The position numbers and the translations under genes were made by a program. From positions 12,460,646 through 12,524,645 of the forward strand of contig OW804100.1 of NCBI GenBank assembly GCA_942159475.1: a stretch of 64,000 bases of DNA, given 5' to 3'. The notes below the pieces were generated by a model. That model saw nothing but the letters and a program-made list of their open reading frames with translations. It did not search any database and had not been told where the DNA came from. Source of the stretch: Sthenelais limicola. Taxonomy: Eukaryota > Annelida > Polychaeta > Phyllodocida > Sigalionidae. Every line of letters begins with the position of its first letter. Position 1 is the first letter of the stretch. This document shows, piece by piece, positions 37,336 through 50,320 of the stretch.

Positions 37336-37482
37336 CAGTCTAACCACTTGCAAATAGGAAGATGGGTGAGTATTGTCAGTTGGCTGTAAAATCTTGGCTC
37401 CCCTTGTTCAGTCTTTATGACAGCAGCTGATCCTGTGGGAAATCAGAAGATGGGAGGATTTCTAGTCCATGGTGCCTCGAGC

Positions 37483-37545
37483 CCCCTGTCCACTGAGCCG
37501 ATTCTCTAATGGGGGACGTTAGGCTGACAGACACATGTATGTCAA
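37483..37545. mobile_element. One-ended fragment of the 62205-62405 family
   Basis: GAGCCCCCTGTCCACTGAGC, CGATTCTC, ATGGGGGACG and GGCTGACAGAC follow the left arm of 62205-62405. No right arm was found nearby. Confidence 0.5.
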
Positions 37546-38090
37546 ATGTCACTGTCGGATGCAGACACATGTAATGGCCATGGAGAACACATGAGGAAAT
37601 GTGCCTTATTTAAGGCTGCAAATCCGAAAGTCAGAGTCATGTAGAAAATTAAAGGATTTTGACACGTCTTACTGGGAAAAAAAATATCGTCCGAATCTTT
37701 TATTTTGGCGTTCACCATAATCCCACTATTTTCAATATGGCTCTCTGTCATCTTCTTAATCTTAGAGAGTCCTTGATGAAAATGAACATATGAGAATAAC
37801 ACTGTCTAGATAGGCTGGTATATCAAGAAGCTAATAAAACGCACTATTGATTATGTTTACCCCAAATCTCCACATAATAACAAAAATATATATAATGATA
37901 ATGTAGAGAAACGCCATGAATTCATTAAACTCGGAGGGAATACCAACTTCGTCATTTATAGTATTCAAATAATGTCAGTCTACAGTGCTACGGATGAAAG
38001 AAATTATTGAAATGAACCCTTTTTGGTCGATTTAGCGGGGAATGCAGCTTAGGCAAAGACTAAAAATTAATTACTAACCGCCTCCATTTT

Positions 38091-38163
38091 GGGGATGCTG
38101 GTGCACTATCCCTTGCGTTCACCGTAATTGGGATTATGCACCCAACGGTGCACCAGCATCCCC
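38091..38163. mobile_element. Short fold-back repeat, 15-bp perfect arms
   Basis: GGGGATGCTGGTGCA (38091-38105) and TGCACCAGCATCCCC (38149-38163) are exact inverted copies. The ends are related to those of 10151-10221. Confidence 0.55.
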
Positions 38164-38611
38164 TCAATGACGGTCATTAACCGTTTAAATGTATTGGAGA
38201 GAGTTGGAGATGTATTGGAGTGACACCAACCCTTGTACTTTTAAATATATTGATCCATTTTGTCTATAGTAATAACCATAACAATTACTAATATCACAGA
38301 CATACATGTAGACTCATCTACCATGCCACTCCTCCTACCCAACCCATGCACACATATCCTTCCACTACCCCACCACCACCCTCTCATCTGTTCGACTCAA
38401 CATCACACAAAACAAATAGCTGCTGCTCATCTGTTGTATATATATATACCAGTCTTTCAAGCTCTCATCTTTCACAACTCTCTTCGATTGGTTGACCTCT
38501 GTTGTGGTGTTCAGTGACGATGTGTGACCTTGGTGGAATTAGTCTTGGCAGAGCTTCTGTGTTCCGCAGCATCTCATGATCATGTGGGGTGCAGGGTGGG
38601 GTGCAGGGGGT

Positions 38612-39275
38612 ACCAGGGAGGTATATTAGAGAGGGTGGCAGACTCTCATCTAGTTAATGTTATATACCTTGGGGTAGATTAGAAATGGTGGTATCCATGC
38701 ATTCTCTCAATGTTATATACCTTGGGGTAGATTAGAAATGGTGGTATCCAACCATTCTCTCAACGTATATACCTTGGGGTAGATTAGAAATGGTGGTATC
38801 CAACCATTCTCTCAATGTTATATACCTTGGGGTAGATTAGAAATGGTGGTATCCAACCATTCTCTCAATGTTATATACCTTGGGGTAGATTAGAAATGGT
38901 GGTATCCAACCATTCTCTCAATGTTATATACCTTGGGGTAGATTAGAAATGGTGGTATCCAACCATTCTCTCAATGTTATATACCTTGGGGTAGATTAGA
39001 AATGGTGGTATCCAACCATTCTCTCAATGTTATATACCTTGGGGTAGATTAGAAATGGTGGTATCCAACCCAACCATTCTCTCAGTGTTATATACCTTGG
39101 GGTAGATTAGAAATGGTGGTATCCAACCATTCTCTCAATGTTATATACCTTGGGGTAGATTAGAAATGGTGGTATCCAACCATTCTCTCAATGTTATATA
39201 CCTTGGGGTAGATTAGTACCTAGCCATTCTCTCAATGTTATATACCTTGGGGTAGATTAGAGAGGGTGGTATCTA
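38612..39275. repeat. 53-bp minisatellite, about 12 copies
   Basis: Units CCTTGGGGTAGATTAGAAAT then GGTGGTATCCAACCATTCTC and TCAATGTTATATA begin at 38667, 38720, 38772, 38825, 38878, 38931, 38984, 39037, 39095, 39148, 39201 and 39245. One unit gained CAACC (58-bp spacing) and the last complete interval is 44 bp. A diverged partial unit precedes the first (38612-38666). It lies in the 23-kb intron. Confidence 0.97.
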
Positions 39276-39324
39276 GCTGTTTTACAAAGATGGTGATCCC
39301 GTTTTATGAGACATTTAACTAAAG

Positions 39325-39424
39325 GGCCTACTCCACTAAGCCGATTCTCATGTGATTTTGCGCTGCAGAGGACTCTTTTCCACTAAGTTCCGTAAGATGA
39401 GAATCAGCTTAGTGGACTAGGCTC
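39325..39424. mobile_element. About 100-bp TIR element, copy C
   Basis: GGGCCTACTCCACTAAGCCG at the left and GATGAGAATCAGCTTAGTGG at the right, with GATTTTGCGCTGCAGAGGAC in the middle. It sits 50 bp after the 53-bp minisatellite. A few substitutions and a short deletion separate it from copies A and B. Confidence 0.8.
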
Positions 39425-39791
39425 TTAAGGTATCATTGTAACAAAATTTACTCCACCATGAAATTAATGATTTTATAGGTTTTTGAAATAAAATCTGTCA
39501 TTTAAAATCAGTCTGGTTTAGCTGACAGTACATGATAGAACATGGGTGAAATCAACGTGTTGATTATCAGTATTCATCCTTTGTAAGTTTAGAGAAGCTT
39601 GTTTCATTAAGCAGGGAATCCTTTTCAGCATTTTAGAATTAAGCAGAGAATCCTATTTAACATTTTACAGGGTAAATGTCTGGCCCAAAATTTGAATGTG
39701 AGACTGGATTCGTGTCATCAGTGTATTGCAGTATTTGTATTGTGTTATTATACGCCTGAATTAAACTTGTAGAACAGAATGTTGTTCATAG

Positions 39792-39931
39792 GCAAAAGTG
39801 ACCGAGGGACGATCTGTCGTCCCATATTTCCCGTGGGCGTAGTGATTGCAGTGAATGAGCGTAGCGAATGAACGCAATCACGTAGCCCAAGGGAAATATG
39901 GGTCGACAGATCGGCCCGAGGGCGCTTTTGC
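39792..39931. mobile_element. 140-bp TIR element
   Basis: GCAAAAG ends flank imperfect 50-bp arms: left GACGATCTGTCGTCCCATAT, right complement of CCGATCTGTCGACCCATATT. The centre has direct repeats of GAATGAGCGTAG/GCGAATGAACG. There is no coding capacity. Confidence 0.75.
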
Positions 39932-41616
39932 ATTTATTATCACCTCAATAGAGGTTGGAACGATAGATTTTTCAACATTTTAGCTGGAAAATGGCTGGAA
40001 TTCGATGAAAATCGATGGCAAAACTTGCATGTAGCCTGCCCCTCCCACCTGGATCTTGTTTATAGTTCCGGGTCTTTGCAATCGGCACATATCAATGCGC
40101 ATATCACCTAATTTCTAGTTTGAGATCAATTAACCTAGCTTCTGAGGACTGAGATTCTGAGGATCAGGAGGCAGTTCTAATGAAACAGATCTGAGGAACT
40201 AGTATTACTTTCAAGGGCTTCTGCAAAGGAATACAATATATGGTATAGCGTAACATCATTCAATTCATGATTTAATAGAGGTTTCAAATGAATGTTGTAA
40301 GTGTAATTGCCCCATCTGTAGGTGGAAGGTCTATAGATTTAAAGAATGACAAAGCCGTGACAATCTATTTATGCGCTGCTGTTGGGTGTGGTCCTCATTA
40401 TAACAAGATATGAGTAGTAGTCTACGTCTGTCATATAAGCAGGTGCGTGATACAAAATGTTCAACTTTCCTAATAAATTTGACATAGGCCTACTGAGTCG
40501 TGTACATGCGAATTTCAAAGATAATAGGGAGGTTCTGCAAGCAAACCAATCTAAATTACGTAACCGTATCCGTATGGTTTTTTTGTGTGAATTACGTCTC
40601 ATTGTATAAAAATAAATTGTGCGGTGATGAGGTTGCTTGATATGTTACGTATTGGTTTATCCCGCCATGTTTGGCTGAACCTCTTTCCACCTTTTCACGT
40701 ATACATGTTTGTATAAGAGATACAGATACATTACAGTTTATATGTAGGTTAGTCTTGATGAACCTCCCTAGTATCCAATTAAGATACTTTTGCTCCGTTC
40801 TTCTCCTACCCATCTGAAAGTAATCTGAGGAGATTTATGAAAGGATTTTGACCCAATTACTTCAACATGATAGGGGAAGACCGCCTGTGGGCGACCTGAG
40901 ACATATTAGTAAAATAATATTGACCTACATACCTGAACAAACATTTGTATTAACAAAATCGAGACCAAACTTGCATGCGCAAGCTTGAATTGTTGATGCG
41001 TCTATTATCGCTCATACCCGCTCATTTCTCCGTTGTTGGTTACATTGTTTACTTCCATTTGGGGCATATTGTTTACCGAAATATCCCAAGTAGGCCTATC
41101 ATTATTTATCATCGAAAAATTTAGATATAAATTTTGGTCCATTTAATTAAGAATGCAGATGTAAAGTTGTTTCTGTTGTCCCTATGTCAAACCACTACTT
41201 TCGGATACCTCCCATATCGAGACATTTTCTACTTAGTGTCTTATGCATTTCTTTGTAATAGACCCGTTTATCCGGACACCTCAATACTATAGACAGTTAG
41301 GGCCAGAGCTAAGACCAGTCTTCTCCTGAACAAGTCGGATAACGAGAGTACCCGTGATAGAGAGATCTTAATGTATCCCCTATTCATGCCTACTCCTATT
41401 TACCATTTTGGGGTACTACTCACTATTTGGTGTCTTTGGTGAATGATTTTCAATGAGTAGTTCTCCGGGATGTAGTTTTTTTTGGTGGTAATTGTTATGT
41501 CATATTTTGTGCTACCGAGCATTCTAAGATTCTGACTAAATATAGGGATGACTTTTGTACTTCCCTTGATTGTCTTTAATTGTGGTTTGTTTACTTCCCT
41601 CGATGGATAGATCTGA

Positions 41617-41716
41617 TATTCTATATGACAATTATGTCATATAATTATATTCTATATGGCAGTTATGCCATATATATTCTATATGACATCTATGTCATTA
41701 TATTCTATGTGACGAG
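41617..41716. repeat. Short tandem array of palindromic units
   Basis: TATTCTATATG starts at 41617, 41648 and 41675, with a fourth partial unit at 41701. Each full unit contains a 6-bp-arm palindrome: ATGACA/TGTCAT, ATGGCA/TGCCAT and ATGACA/TGTCAT. Confidence 0.75.
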
Positions 41717-42796
41717 AAACCATGGAACATATATAAATTATAATGCATAAACATTATAGTATTCTGCCTCTATAATATAAAGATTAGAGGTTACAGGCCA
41801 TATCCCATCAGTATTAGCCTTGACCATTAATATTTCTTGCTGTGTAGAAATGTTGGATAAAGCAAGAACAACAACAATATAGCATTGTACCCTCACGAGT
41901 ATACGACCTGGGGCCTGTTGTATAAGGGAAGGGAAATATTCCTCCCTACGTACAATTCCCAGCTGGTAGGAATAGCCTATGTACACACAATGCATTTGTA
42001 TTTATACCCACCGAAGTAAGGTAAAAAAAAGTGTAGCTATTCCCGCACACAACGTTCCTTTCCTTAGCTTATGCAACAGACCCCTGTCCCCAGTTGCTGG
42101 ACGATGAGAAGCTATACACCTGTGGGTGGGGTGCGTGGTGATCCAGTGTTTACTCTCAGGGTAATGTATTTATTTTATAGACCAGAGGTGACTTCACAAA
42201 CCTGCGTCACAATTAAGCATTTCCTCAAACACTAATGTTGATTGTAATATCGGCCTAGTCAACCTATAGCAATACTAGATACGAAAGATACTAGATATAT
42301 TCTTTTTGTATTTAGAGGGAATGCAACGAGTGGTTGTTCTGAATTAGCGTATCAGAAACAAAGGAGTGTAAAATGAACATATCATCTGTATAATGCATAT
42401 ATTTATACTCCAAGTGTGTCTGATATGCTATTTCAGAACAGTCATGTGTTTGTATTATATTTTTATATCACAACTGCCATGTTTAAATGGTAAATAACCT
42501 TGTGCGATTGTTCCCATGCACTATATTGTTCACATGAAACTACTAAGTTACCAAACCCTTTTATGAAGCACGTCAGTCAGCGGAAATGACATGTGTTTTC
42601 TCTAAACAAAACGCACTGTGCAGATTTGCATGTTCTCGAGGTGGTAACAAGCTATAAAGTTGTCATATAACAACTGAAAAAGTAGCTTTAATACATCCAA
42701 CTGTTGATACTTGATTGTACCCTGTATTTCCTGAAGAAAGTTTAGTTTCGAAACTACACTAAACAATAATAAAAGTTATAACTATATGGGAGGCGT

Positions 42797-42820
42797 TTGT
42801 ATATATATATATATATATAA
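42797..42820. repeat. (TA)n microsatellite
   Basis: About 11 TA units. Comparable runs occur at 11922-11951, 17581-17600, 26634-26653 and 29895-29910. Confidence 0.9.
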
Positions 42821-43189
42821 ATCTGCACACGCCTGGCAAACACTCTACTATTTATGAGATAGTCCAGTGGTCTGGATAGCTTTTAGGGTTCCCCTCGGGC
42901 CCAGGCACGCGGTCAACGCCCGGCGGGCTCAGGCCACTGGACAAATTAAACAATAGGACTTGCTGAATACAAGCACGTATATAGCTACTTACATGATTTA
43001 TGAATGAGCACCACGTGGGAGCGCTGGACCACTTACCAGACGTTATTCTATTGATATGGTATCGTGATAGCGTTGGCTTACACAAATATATAGGAGAAGG
43101 GTTCTGATTCGGGATCAATTAAGTATACTTACTTCATCTCTTTCACACTAGAGTTGAAGTACCTTTACATGTATTCAGTAAGTTTTCCT

Positions 43190-43317
43190 TTGTTTGTTAT
43201 TCTCTCTCCGACTGTGGCTTTCTCTTTCCTACCCTGTATATTCTCTCACTGCCTTATTCCGTCTGTGTCTCTTGTTCTGTTGCTGTCTCCCATGTCTCTA
43301 CTTTTCTCTCTTTCTGT

Positions 43318-43362
<45 letters not shown>

Positions 43363-43730
43363 GCTCGCTCTCTGTATATCGGCCTCTGCCTCTTTCCCTA
43401 CCTATCTGTTGTTCTATCCCATCTCCCTCACGTTCTCTAACCCCCCTCCCCCCTCCCCTCTCACTGCAATTGTCTCTTCCTCTTCCCCTACCTGTCTGTC
43501 TGTCTGTATGCCCATGGGTCCTTCTGGATAGATATACTTTTTTTATTAATCCACCTTTCCCCCATAATGCATGTCCTTCTTTTGTTACTCTCTTTTTTAT
43601 CGCTCCCCCAGCTCTTTCATTTTAATCCTCTCCCTCACCCTGTCGATCCTGTTTCTCTGCTCTCTTCCTCCCTATTTCGTCTGCCTCTATGTCTTTGCCT
43701 CTCCGACCTGTTCTCGGCGCACATCCACTT
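43190..43730. repeat. Polypyrimidine tract with (TC)n
   Basis: A dinucleotide run of about 16 TC units (43323-43355) sits within 500 bp of C/T-rich sequence. Open frames across it are Ser/Leu/Pro low-complexity. Confidence 0.85.
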
Positions 43731-43872
43731 ATCTGTAGAATCACTTAGAGCAAACAGTTTAATAATGACGGCTGGAAGACCTGGATTTTATCCAGAAGCC
43801 TGGTCACCTATTTGTCTATCCTGTACCTGTATACTCTCAGACAAATAAAGTATTTTTCAATTCAATTCAATG
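43727..43872 (+). mobile_element. LINE-like 3' end with (AATTC)n tail
   Basis: The segment ends with ACAAATAAAGTATTTTTC followed by AATTCAATTCAAT. The same terminal arrangement, AATAAA-GTATTT then AATTC units, is found on the minus strand at 55592-55640, so the two are likely members of one family. No coding sequence could be assigned. Confidence 0.5.
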
Positions 43873-44645
43873 TGCTAAACCAGCTCTTGAAACATGCCAG
43901 AAACAATTACAATTAAATCAAGCATTACAGCTTCAAGCATCTAATTCCTGCTTGTTGCTAATAGGGAGACTCTCACTCTCTGAGGTTAATCTATCCTTTC
44001 CTTAGCCTAGCTATCTCATTTGTCGCATCATGTAGCCTCACCCCATAACTTGGTACCACCCTAATCAAGAATAAAGGATAATAACTAAAACATATCAAAC
44101 CTTTGACTGATATAAAAGAGGAGCGATCCTATAGTTCTTGGTAATCATATAAACAAAGGACACACAGACATACATACACCCCGCATCATAAACACGCATG
44201 TGTCTATTTCTACCCGTCGTGGCCTTGACCCCAGCCCATCAACCCTGCCCCACTCTTCCCACCACACTGCAGCTTTACATCCCCACAGTTAGTATTTCAG
44301 TGGAGCCCCTGTATAATGTTCTCACAACCCAACAGTCAATTATATTATCATTTCGTAATCATAATTCTTTATTTTTCCTCTAGTATACAAGTGGTGTACT
44401 AGATGCTGTTTTGTATAAGAATTCTTAGTTTGTTTTGTTCTGAGGGTCCTGGAAACGTTCGTGTTTTTTGGCTTCGAAATGGAATAGGGAGAAGGCCCTG
44501 CCACCTCACCACCTTAATCCACCACTGACATACGGAAGCATTCATTGCTTTTTCTTCTTTCAAAACGCCTATACCTGCATGTCTACAACCGTTAATGTAA
44601 CCCCACCCTATACACACCCATTGTACCACACCTAGGCACATTAAA

Positions 44646-44998
44646 TCAAAGAAAGGGGGAGAGACAGGGAGGGTGGCGAGAAAGACAGGAGGGAAAGGGG
44701 AAGGAAAGACAGGGAAAATAGAGGAGCAGATTGGGCATACGGAGGAAGAGAGAGAAAAAGAGGGAGGGGAGAGGGATGGCGGAGAAGGAAGTGGGAGAGA
44801 GACAGAGAGATAGACAGAAGGAGGGAGAGAAACAGAGAATGAGACTGAAACATAGAGTGAAAAGCGAGAGACTGGGCAAAGTCGAAGTGAACAGAACTAG
44901 AGCAACAGAAAAAAGTGAGAGATCAAAGCACAGGGAAAGAAGACAAAGGGAGAGAGACAGAGAGTGGCAAAGAGAGCCTGACACACGAGAGCTATGAG
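44646..44998. repeat. Polypurine tract
   Basis: About 350 bp almost wholly A and G, made of GAGAGA, GGGAGA and AGACAGA words. It is oppositely biased to the tract at 43190-43730. Confidence 0.85.
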
Positions 44999-45079
44999 AC
45001 CCACAGCTCCCTCTAAATACCTACACCCACCACATACACACACAATCACTCACATCTCCATATACCTCTTGCATGCAAC

Positions 45080-45100
45080 CCCCCCCCCCCCCCCCCCTTG
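45080..45100. repeat. Poly(C) run
   Basis: About 18 consecutive C. Similar mononucleotide C or G runs occur near 3277, 4963, 36127 and (as G) 54811. Their lengths are likely to be unreliable in any assembly. Confidence 0.9.
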
Positions 45101-45379
45101 CCTCCTCTCCCTCTGCACCCACCCATACCTGAAACCAATAGATCCAAGCGCTCCACCAATAGGCAGTGTGTATTGGGGACCACTCCCCCGCCACCGTATG
45201 AACTCGTACAAGTACTGCTTGCACTGGGTACCTTTATCTAGTACTACTCACCACCACTAACCAGCCAGCACACCTCCTACGTACACATACACGGGATGAG
45301 TGAGTACCTTATTCCGGTGTCTGCTTATACTGGTGTCTCTTTTGTTAGTTAGTGTATTGTGACTGGGCTTTCATATATT

Positions 45380-45880
45380 CTGTGTGGGTGAACGGAGAGA
45401 GAGAGAGAGAGAGGGTAGAGGCTAGAAAGGTAAAGGTGACACGCAGAGAGGGTGTGTTGTGGGAGAAACAGAGGGGAGAGGAAGGAGAGACAGAGGACGT
45501 ATTAGGGAGAGAGTGGAACATGTTGGGAAGAATGAGAGATAGAAGGCGATAGCTTAACAGATCGAAAGAGAGAAATGTAGAGAGATAGGAAAGACAATGA
45601 TGACAACAGAGCAAAGTGAGAGAAGTCGGTCAGCAAGGGAGAGAGAGTGTGTGTGAGGGAATGAGATGCTTGAGGTAAACGGTAGACAAGGGACAGAAGG
45701 AGTTGTTGGCGGTATGAGAATTGGAGTGAGAGAGGGAGAGAGAGTGAATCAGAGTGTGACAGAGAGAGAGAAGAGGAATGACAATAGAGGGGAAATGGAT
45801 GAAAGAAATAGATGTTGGTAGAGACAGACGGGGGAGAGAAAGGACAGAGAGTATAATGTTAGAAAAGCAGGGCTGTAAGC
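45380..45880. repeat. Purine-rich tract with (GA)n
   Basis: GAGAGAGAGAGAGAGAGAGA at about 45394 and many interrupted GAGA/GGGA stretches to 45880, ending near a GTGTGTGTGTG run at 45899. Confidence 0.8.
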
Positions 45881-47609
45881 CAGAGTGTAGGTATGTCTGT
45901 GTGTGTGTGTGGTGGGGAGGGTTGATTTCAAATTTATAACGTGTATTGACTGAAAAATAAAACTCTCATAGGGCAACCATAGCTCTCCCAGTGCCCTAAA
46001 CCCCTACCATTCCTGGTTCTGCCTGAGAAAATGTAGCCCAAAATCTTCCCCAACATACACTAAATATTGATAGTGAGAAAGAATGAGAGAGAAAGCAGAC
46101 AGACCAACAAATAGACAGGTAGATATGTGAGGAATGAAAGTTTCAGGAGAACGATAGAGATATTGGAGATAGATAATAGAACGAATAGAAAGATAGTACT
46201 TATAACATAGAGTGATATGATGCTTCTATGGTATGCCTGTTCTCCCTATGCAATGATTGCCAATTCAGCTTGTGATGACCACATGGACAACAGACTTGGT
46301 GTGACGAGTCTCTTCAGGTGAGTGCAGGTTTGTTGACAGTGCCTGTAGCAATTATAAGCGATTTACTAGGTAAGCGTATTGGATTGACAGACATATAGAC
46401 AGACAGATATAAAAATGTATACCAGACAGACTGGTATAAAAATTGGTATATATGCTAACGAATAGTCATATGTACATGGATGAGGGACAGATGGAGAGAC
46501 CATTCTTAGGCATGAAAGAATGCATTTAAAAGCTATTGGTATGCAGTCTTCTTCACGGAACGAGTCTATCCTGAACTATGTCGAACAAAACTCTTCAAAT
46601 GCGTTAAATATAAGCAAACTATAAAGCAAGGTTCCTCCTCAAGAAGCCTTTAAATACAGACACAACATTATTGATGCATACAAAATATCAGGAACCTCTA
46701 GGAGTACAGAAATTATAACTGACTTTCCTTTGATCTTTCCTCTCTGTCCTACAACTTAATCAATAATATTACAAATCAAACGCTTTCATCTCATTCTCAT
46801 CTTAAATACATGTTTGTCACCTGCTTGTCACCAACTCACAATTAACTTAACTCTACATATTCAGCCTACGTCATAAAGATACCTTTTCCCTAATGTTGAC
46901 AGAACCTTTTGATAACACCTTCTATTAATCATCTAACTTCCTCACCCTCTGAATCATAAAACAATCAAAGGCTTTTTGGAGGGGAAAGGGTTGAGGGAGG
47001 GGAGGAGGGAAGGGGTAGGGGGAAGGAGTTTCTTATTTGCTCTACAGTTTACAATTTAAAAATAAATAAAAAAATAAATAGGAGCGAGGGGTTCTGTACA
47101 CGTGAGCCACTCCCGAAAACTACATTTTATATATCTTTACCCATGTATACGTGGGGCCTGCTTTAGAGTCTATTAATACTAATAATGTATCTACAACGTC
47201 TGAAAACAACGTCTATGGGTAAAGTTTTGTGGATAATTCTCCCTCTACATTATCACAGTGCCCTCTTATCTCAACAGATTCAAATGCAACTCTGGCTATG
47301 TCCAGGGTCAGTAGATAAGGTTAGGCAATCAGAAGATTAACATTTGTACAAAGATAAGACCTATGTCTGTTCCTCACTATACACACTATTATTCTCAGGC
47401 CCCCAGTCTCCCCTATGCTGGTTGTGTAGTTGATATTTATAGAAGCAAGTGTAATTAGTGGCTTTAATAGCTGGAACCGTCTTGTTATTTATACTGACTG
47501 TTATGTATGGCATCGTGCTTTCACAACATTGGGAAAGTTTATTTATTACATTGCTTCAGTTGTATCTCTGAAAATATATGGACTTACTTGTGCATACAAC
47601 ATTGTATAC

Positions 47610-47765
47610 ATGTATGTATGCATGCATGTATACATGTATCTGTGCTTCTTTTATGTTTGTGAGATATATATATATGCATATATATATGTGTTTACAAGTA
47701 TGTATGCATGTACATGTATGTATGTATGTGTGGGTGTATGCGCGCCTACATCTATATGTGTGTAT
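47610..47765. repeat. (ATGT)n/(TA)n-rich tract
   Basis: Interrupted ATGTATGT, GCATGCATG and TATATA runs. Open frames here encode Cys/Met/Tyr/Val low-complexity and are rejected as genes. Confidence 0.8.
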
Positions 47766-50187
47766 GTGTTATTGACACTCACATTCATCTTCCCCAGCAT
47801 ATAATTTAATACGATTATCAATGTAGACAATGTAATAGTGACAACATGTGATACGGGAGATCTCATATATTTGTAATCTCATATATGTGGGTTACAACAC
47901 CACTGTATGGGTATTTGGGTTTGTTGCACAATTCCCTTTATTCAGCACATTTATTCAAAGATACTTTCGCTATTATGTCCATTGCTAATATAAGAGTAGC
48001 ATGTGTCCTCTCAGCAATAGGTGGTAGTATACTTCCCATGAGTGAGAGACTTAAACAGTTTCTAAAGTAACTCATAATACAACAATAAATGGTATTATAT
48101 TATCCCAGGAGTTAGTGGAAGACCGGCTATAATAGCTGAACTAAACAGACTGATAAACCATAATACAACACAATATATTGTAGTGTACTCTCCCATGGGT
48201 TCAGGCCAGCTATATGAACTGAATTAAACAGCATATAACACAAAATGCAACAAAAATTAACGAAATGTCTTATCCTGGGTCCACCACTCCAAGTCCCTTA
48301 TTGACATGTGTTGAAGCATTTACACATCACATCTTATCAATGGCTTCACCCGCATATTAATGTGTACGAGGTGAGGCAATGGTACATCTCCTTCACGAGA
48401 CCTGTAGTACATTGGCGTACACCAGAGGGAGGTGTGCATGTTCCCCATGCATTACGTAACCTACCATCCTTAAATTGATCTCCTGGTGAAACTTTACAAG
48501 GTGAATTCCTTGTTACAAGGGAGAAGAGTATAATATTCATATAAGTCATAAGTCGTTGGGAATACAGAGGTTAGAGTCCTGAAATCCAATTGATGTGATT
48601 TTTTTTTGCGAAGGTGGCGAATGTATTCCAAGCAAACCAGCAATTACGGAGTTTAACCACTTTTCCTGCAGACTCGCACCAGTATAAAATATAAGAAATC
48701 ACCTGGATATATCCCAAAGTGCGTGGCAACTACTGACGTGACTACGGTCCAATGTTATATATTATAAGATCCTCTTTTTAAGCGTATCATGGCTCAATCC
48801 AAAGTGGATTCCTTTGAGTAAAGCACCAGTTGGCGTTTGGAAACGCTGTTCTTATCGCTAATTACTGTAAAATGACAGTATTGGGGGAGTGCACTGAACA
48901 GAGAACTGCAATGCATTGTACCTGTACCTACCATTAGCAGTGTTACCTCAAGGGGTATAATGCAACTCCCCTATTGTGAAGACAAAATAAGGGCAAAATT
49001 ACGTTTGATGGCGATTATACACTTACAAGCTGTGTTGGGAGTAAGTTGTGCGTGACGATGAAGGAAGTAAAAATCTTGTGTATATATTTGTCCTCCCTGT
49101 GAACTATACAGTCGACCTAGTGCCATAGATGGACACAAAAGGTAGATTCTGTATGAAAAACATTAATTATATGTGGACTGACCGAGAGAACAACGACATG
49201 GGACTCAACGTAGGGAAGACTAGGGTAGGCTATAAATACATACATTGTTATTACAAGTTGGCTTTCTTTGCCACCAGTGTTATGTTTCATAGATTACGGG
49301 GAATCATGATAATATATGGAATAAATATGCGGTGTATATTCATATATTCAGAATTTAATTTGTACGTACAAACAAACGTCCACATTCAATATCTTAGTAT
49401 TATATCATTGTAGCACAGACGCGAGTATTGCCTGAAAGAAATTGATTGTAGTATACTAGGCAAGGAGTTGGTTATACTGCCTAGTCCAATATGATAATAT
49501 AATAGATTAAAGCTGAACTATAAAGAGCCCCTTGGTGAAATACCCCTCACTAGATGGTAGTATACTACCGTAGTACAATAGACAAAACATGTTGTTAGAA
49601 TCAAACTTGGAAAAGCCTGCTATCCTCGTACACTATTATATTACATAAAGATTAGCTATATCATACCACTATGGCCACTGAAAGTGAAACAAGTTTCGCA
49701 ACCACTGAACAATAGATGGTAGGAAACTAACCCAGAGGCGAGGTAATCTAACGGATTCATAGTCTGCCTCAAGCGGCCAGTCATATTCCTGACATATTTT
49801 TCTTTTATTTAAATCAAATATTTAAACAGTTCAGTCATAAACATGTTTACTTCCACTCTATAGTGACATTTTCAAAAGGTTGATAAGAGGTGCTCTTGTT
49901 ATGCCATATTTTGCCATTTGCTATTTTTATGCCATGTTTTGCCATTTGCTATTGTAAATAGGTTCATTGAACTTACGTTTAATTAGTAAAAATGTATGTA
50001 ATAGAAAGCCTTTCATTGCTTAAAGCTGCAATACTAAGCTTTGGATATCACATCCTTTGTTTTACGTAAGCTCTGTTATAGAGTTATCAGTGTATGTTTG
50101 TATCCCCTACTTTCCCTTAATCATCTTATAGATATATATTGTTAATACATCAGAATTTACTTAATCTTATATTATATGTAATTGTTA

Positions 50188-50320
50188 GAATAGAATAGAA
50201 TAAAACAATCTTTTATTCATCAAGGGTTTACAGATATGTGACGAACAGGTCGAAAGGCCTCTGGGTACCATTAAGGATTTACGCCCAGATCTTCCCGCCG
50301 TTCCCTTGACATTTATGGGT
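50188..50320 (-). mobile_element. Dispersed repeat with (TAGAA)n end, copy 2
   Basis: TTAGAATAGAATAGAATAAA is followed by CAATCTTTTATTCATCAAGG, then GTGACGAACAGGTCGAAAGG and TTCCCGCCGTTCCCTTGACA. It is the second copy of the repeat at 30922-31058, about 19 kb away and in the same orientation. Confidence 0.6.

Noticed and set aside
42862..42945. GC-rich inverted-repeat element (GTCCAGTGG/CCACTGGAC)
   Set aside because: Only about 9 bp of the arms match and no second copy was seen; too weak to annotate.
43154..43625. Ser/Leu/Pro-rich membrane-like proteins
   Set aside because: These frames are translations of polypyrimidine sequence in several phases; no family features.
44646..44997. Charged coiled-coil-like protein and its opposite-strand frames
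   Set aside because: They are low-complexity translations of a polypurine tract.
47430..47804. 124-residue membrane-like protein
   Set aside because: Its Cys/Tyr/Met-rich second half is the translation of ATGT/TA repeats.
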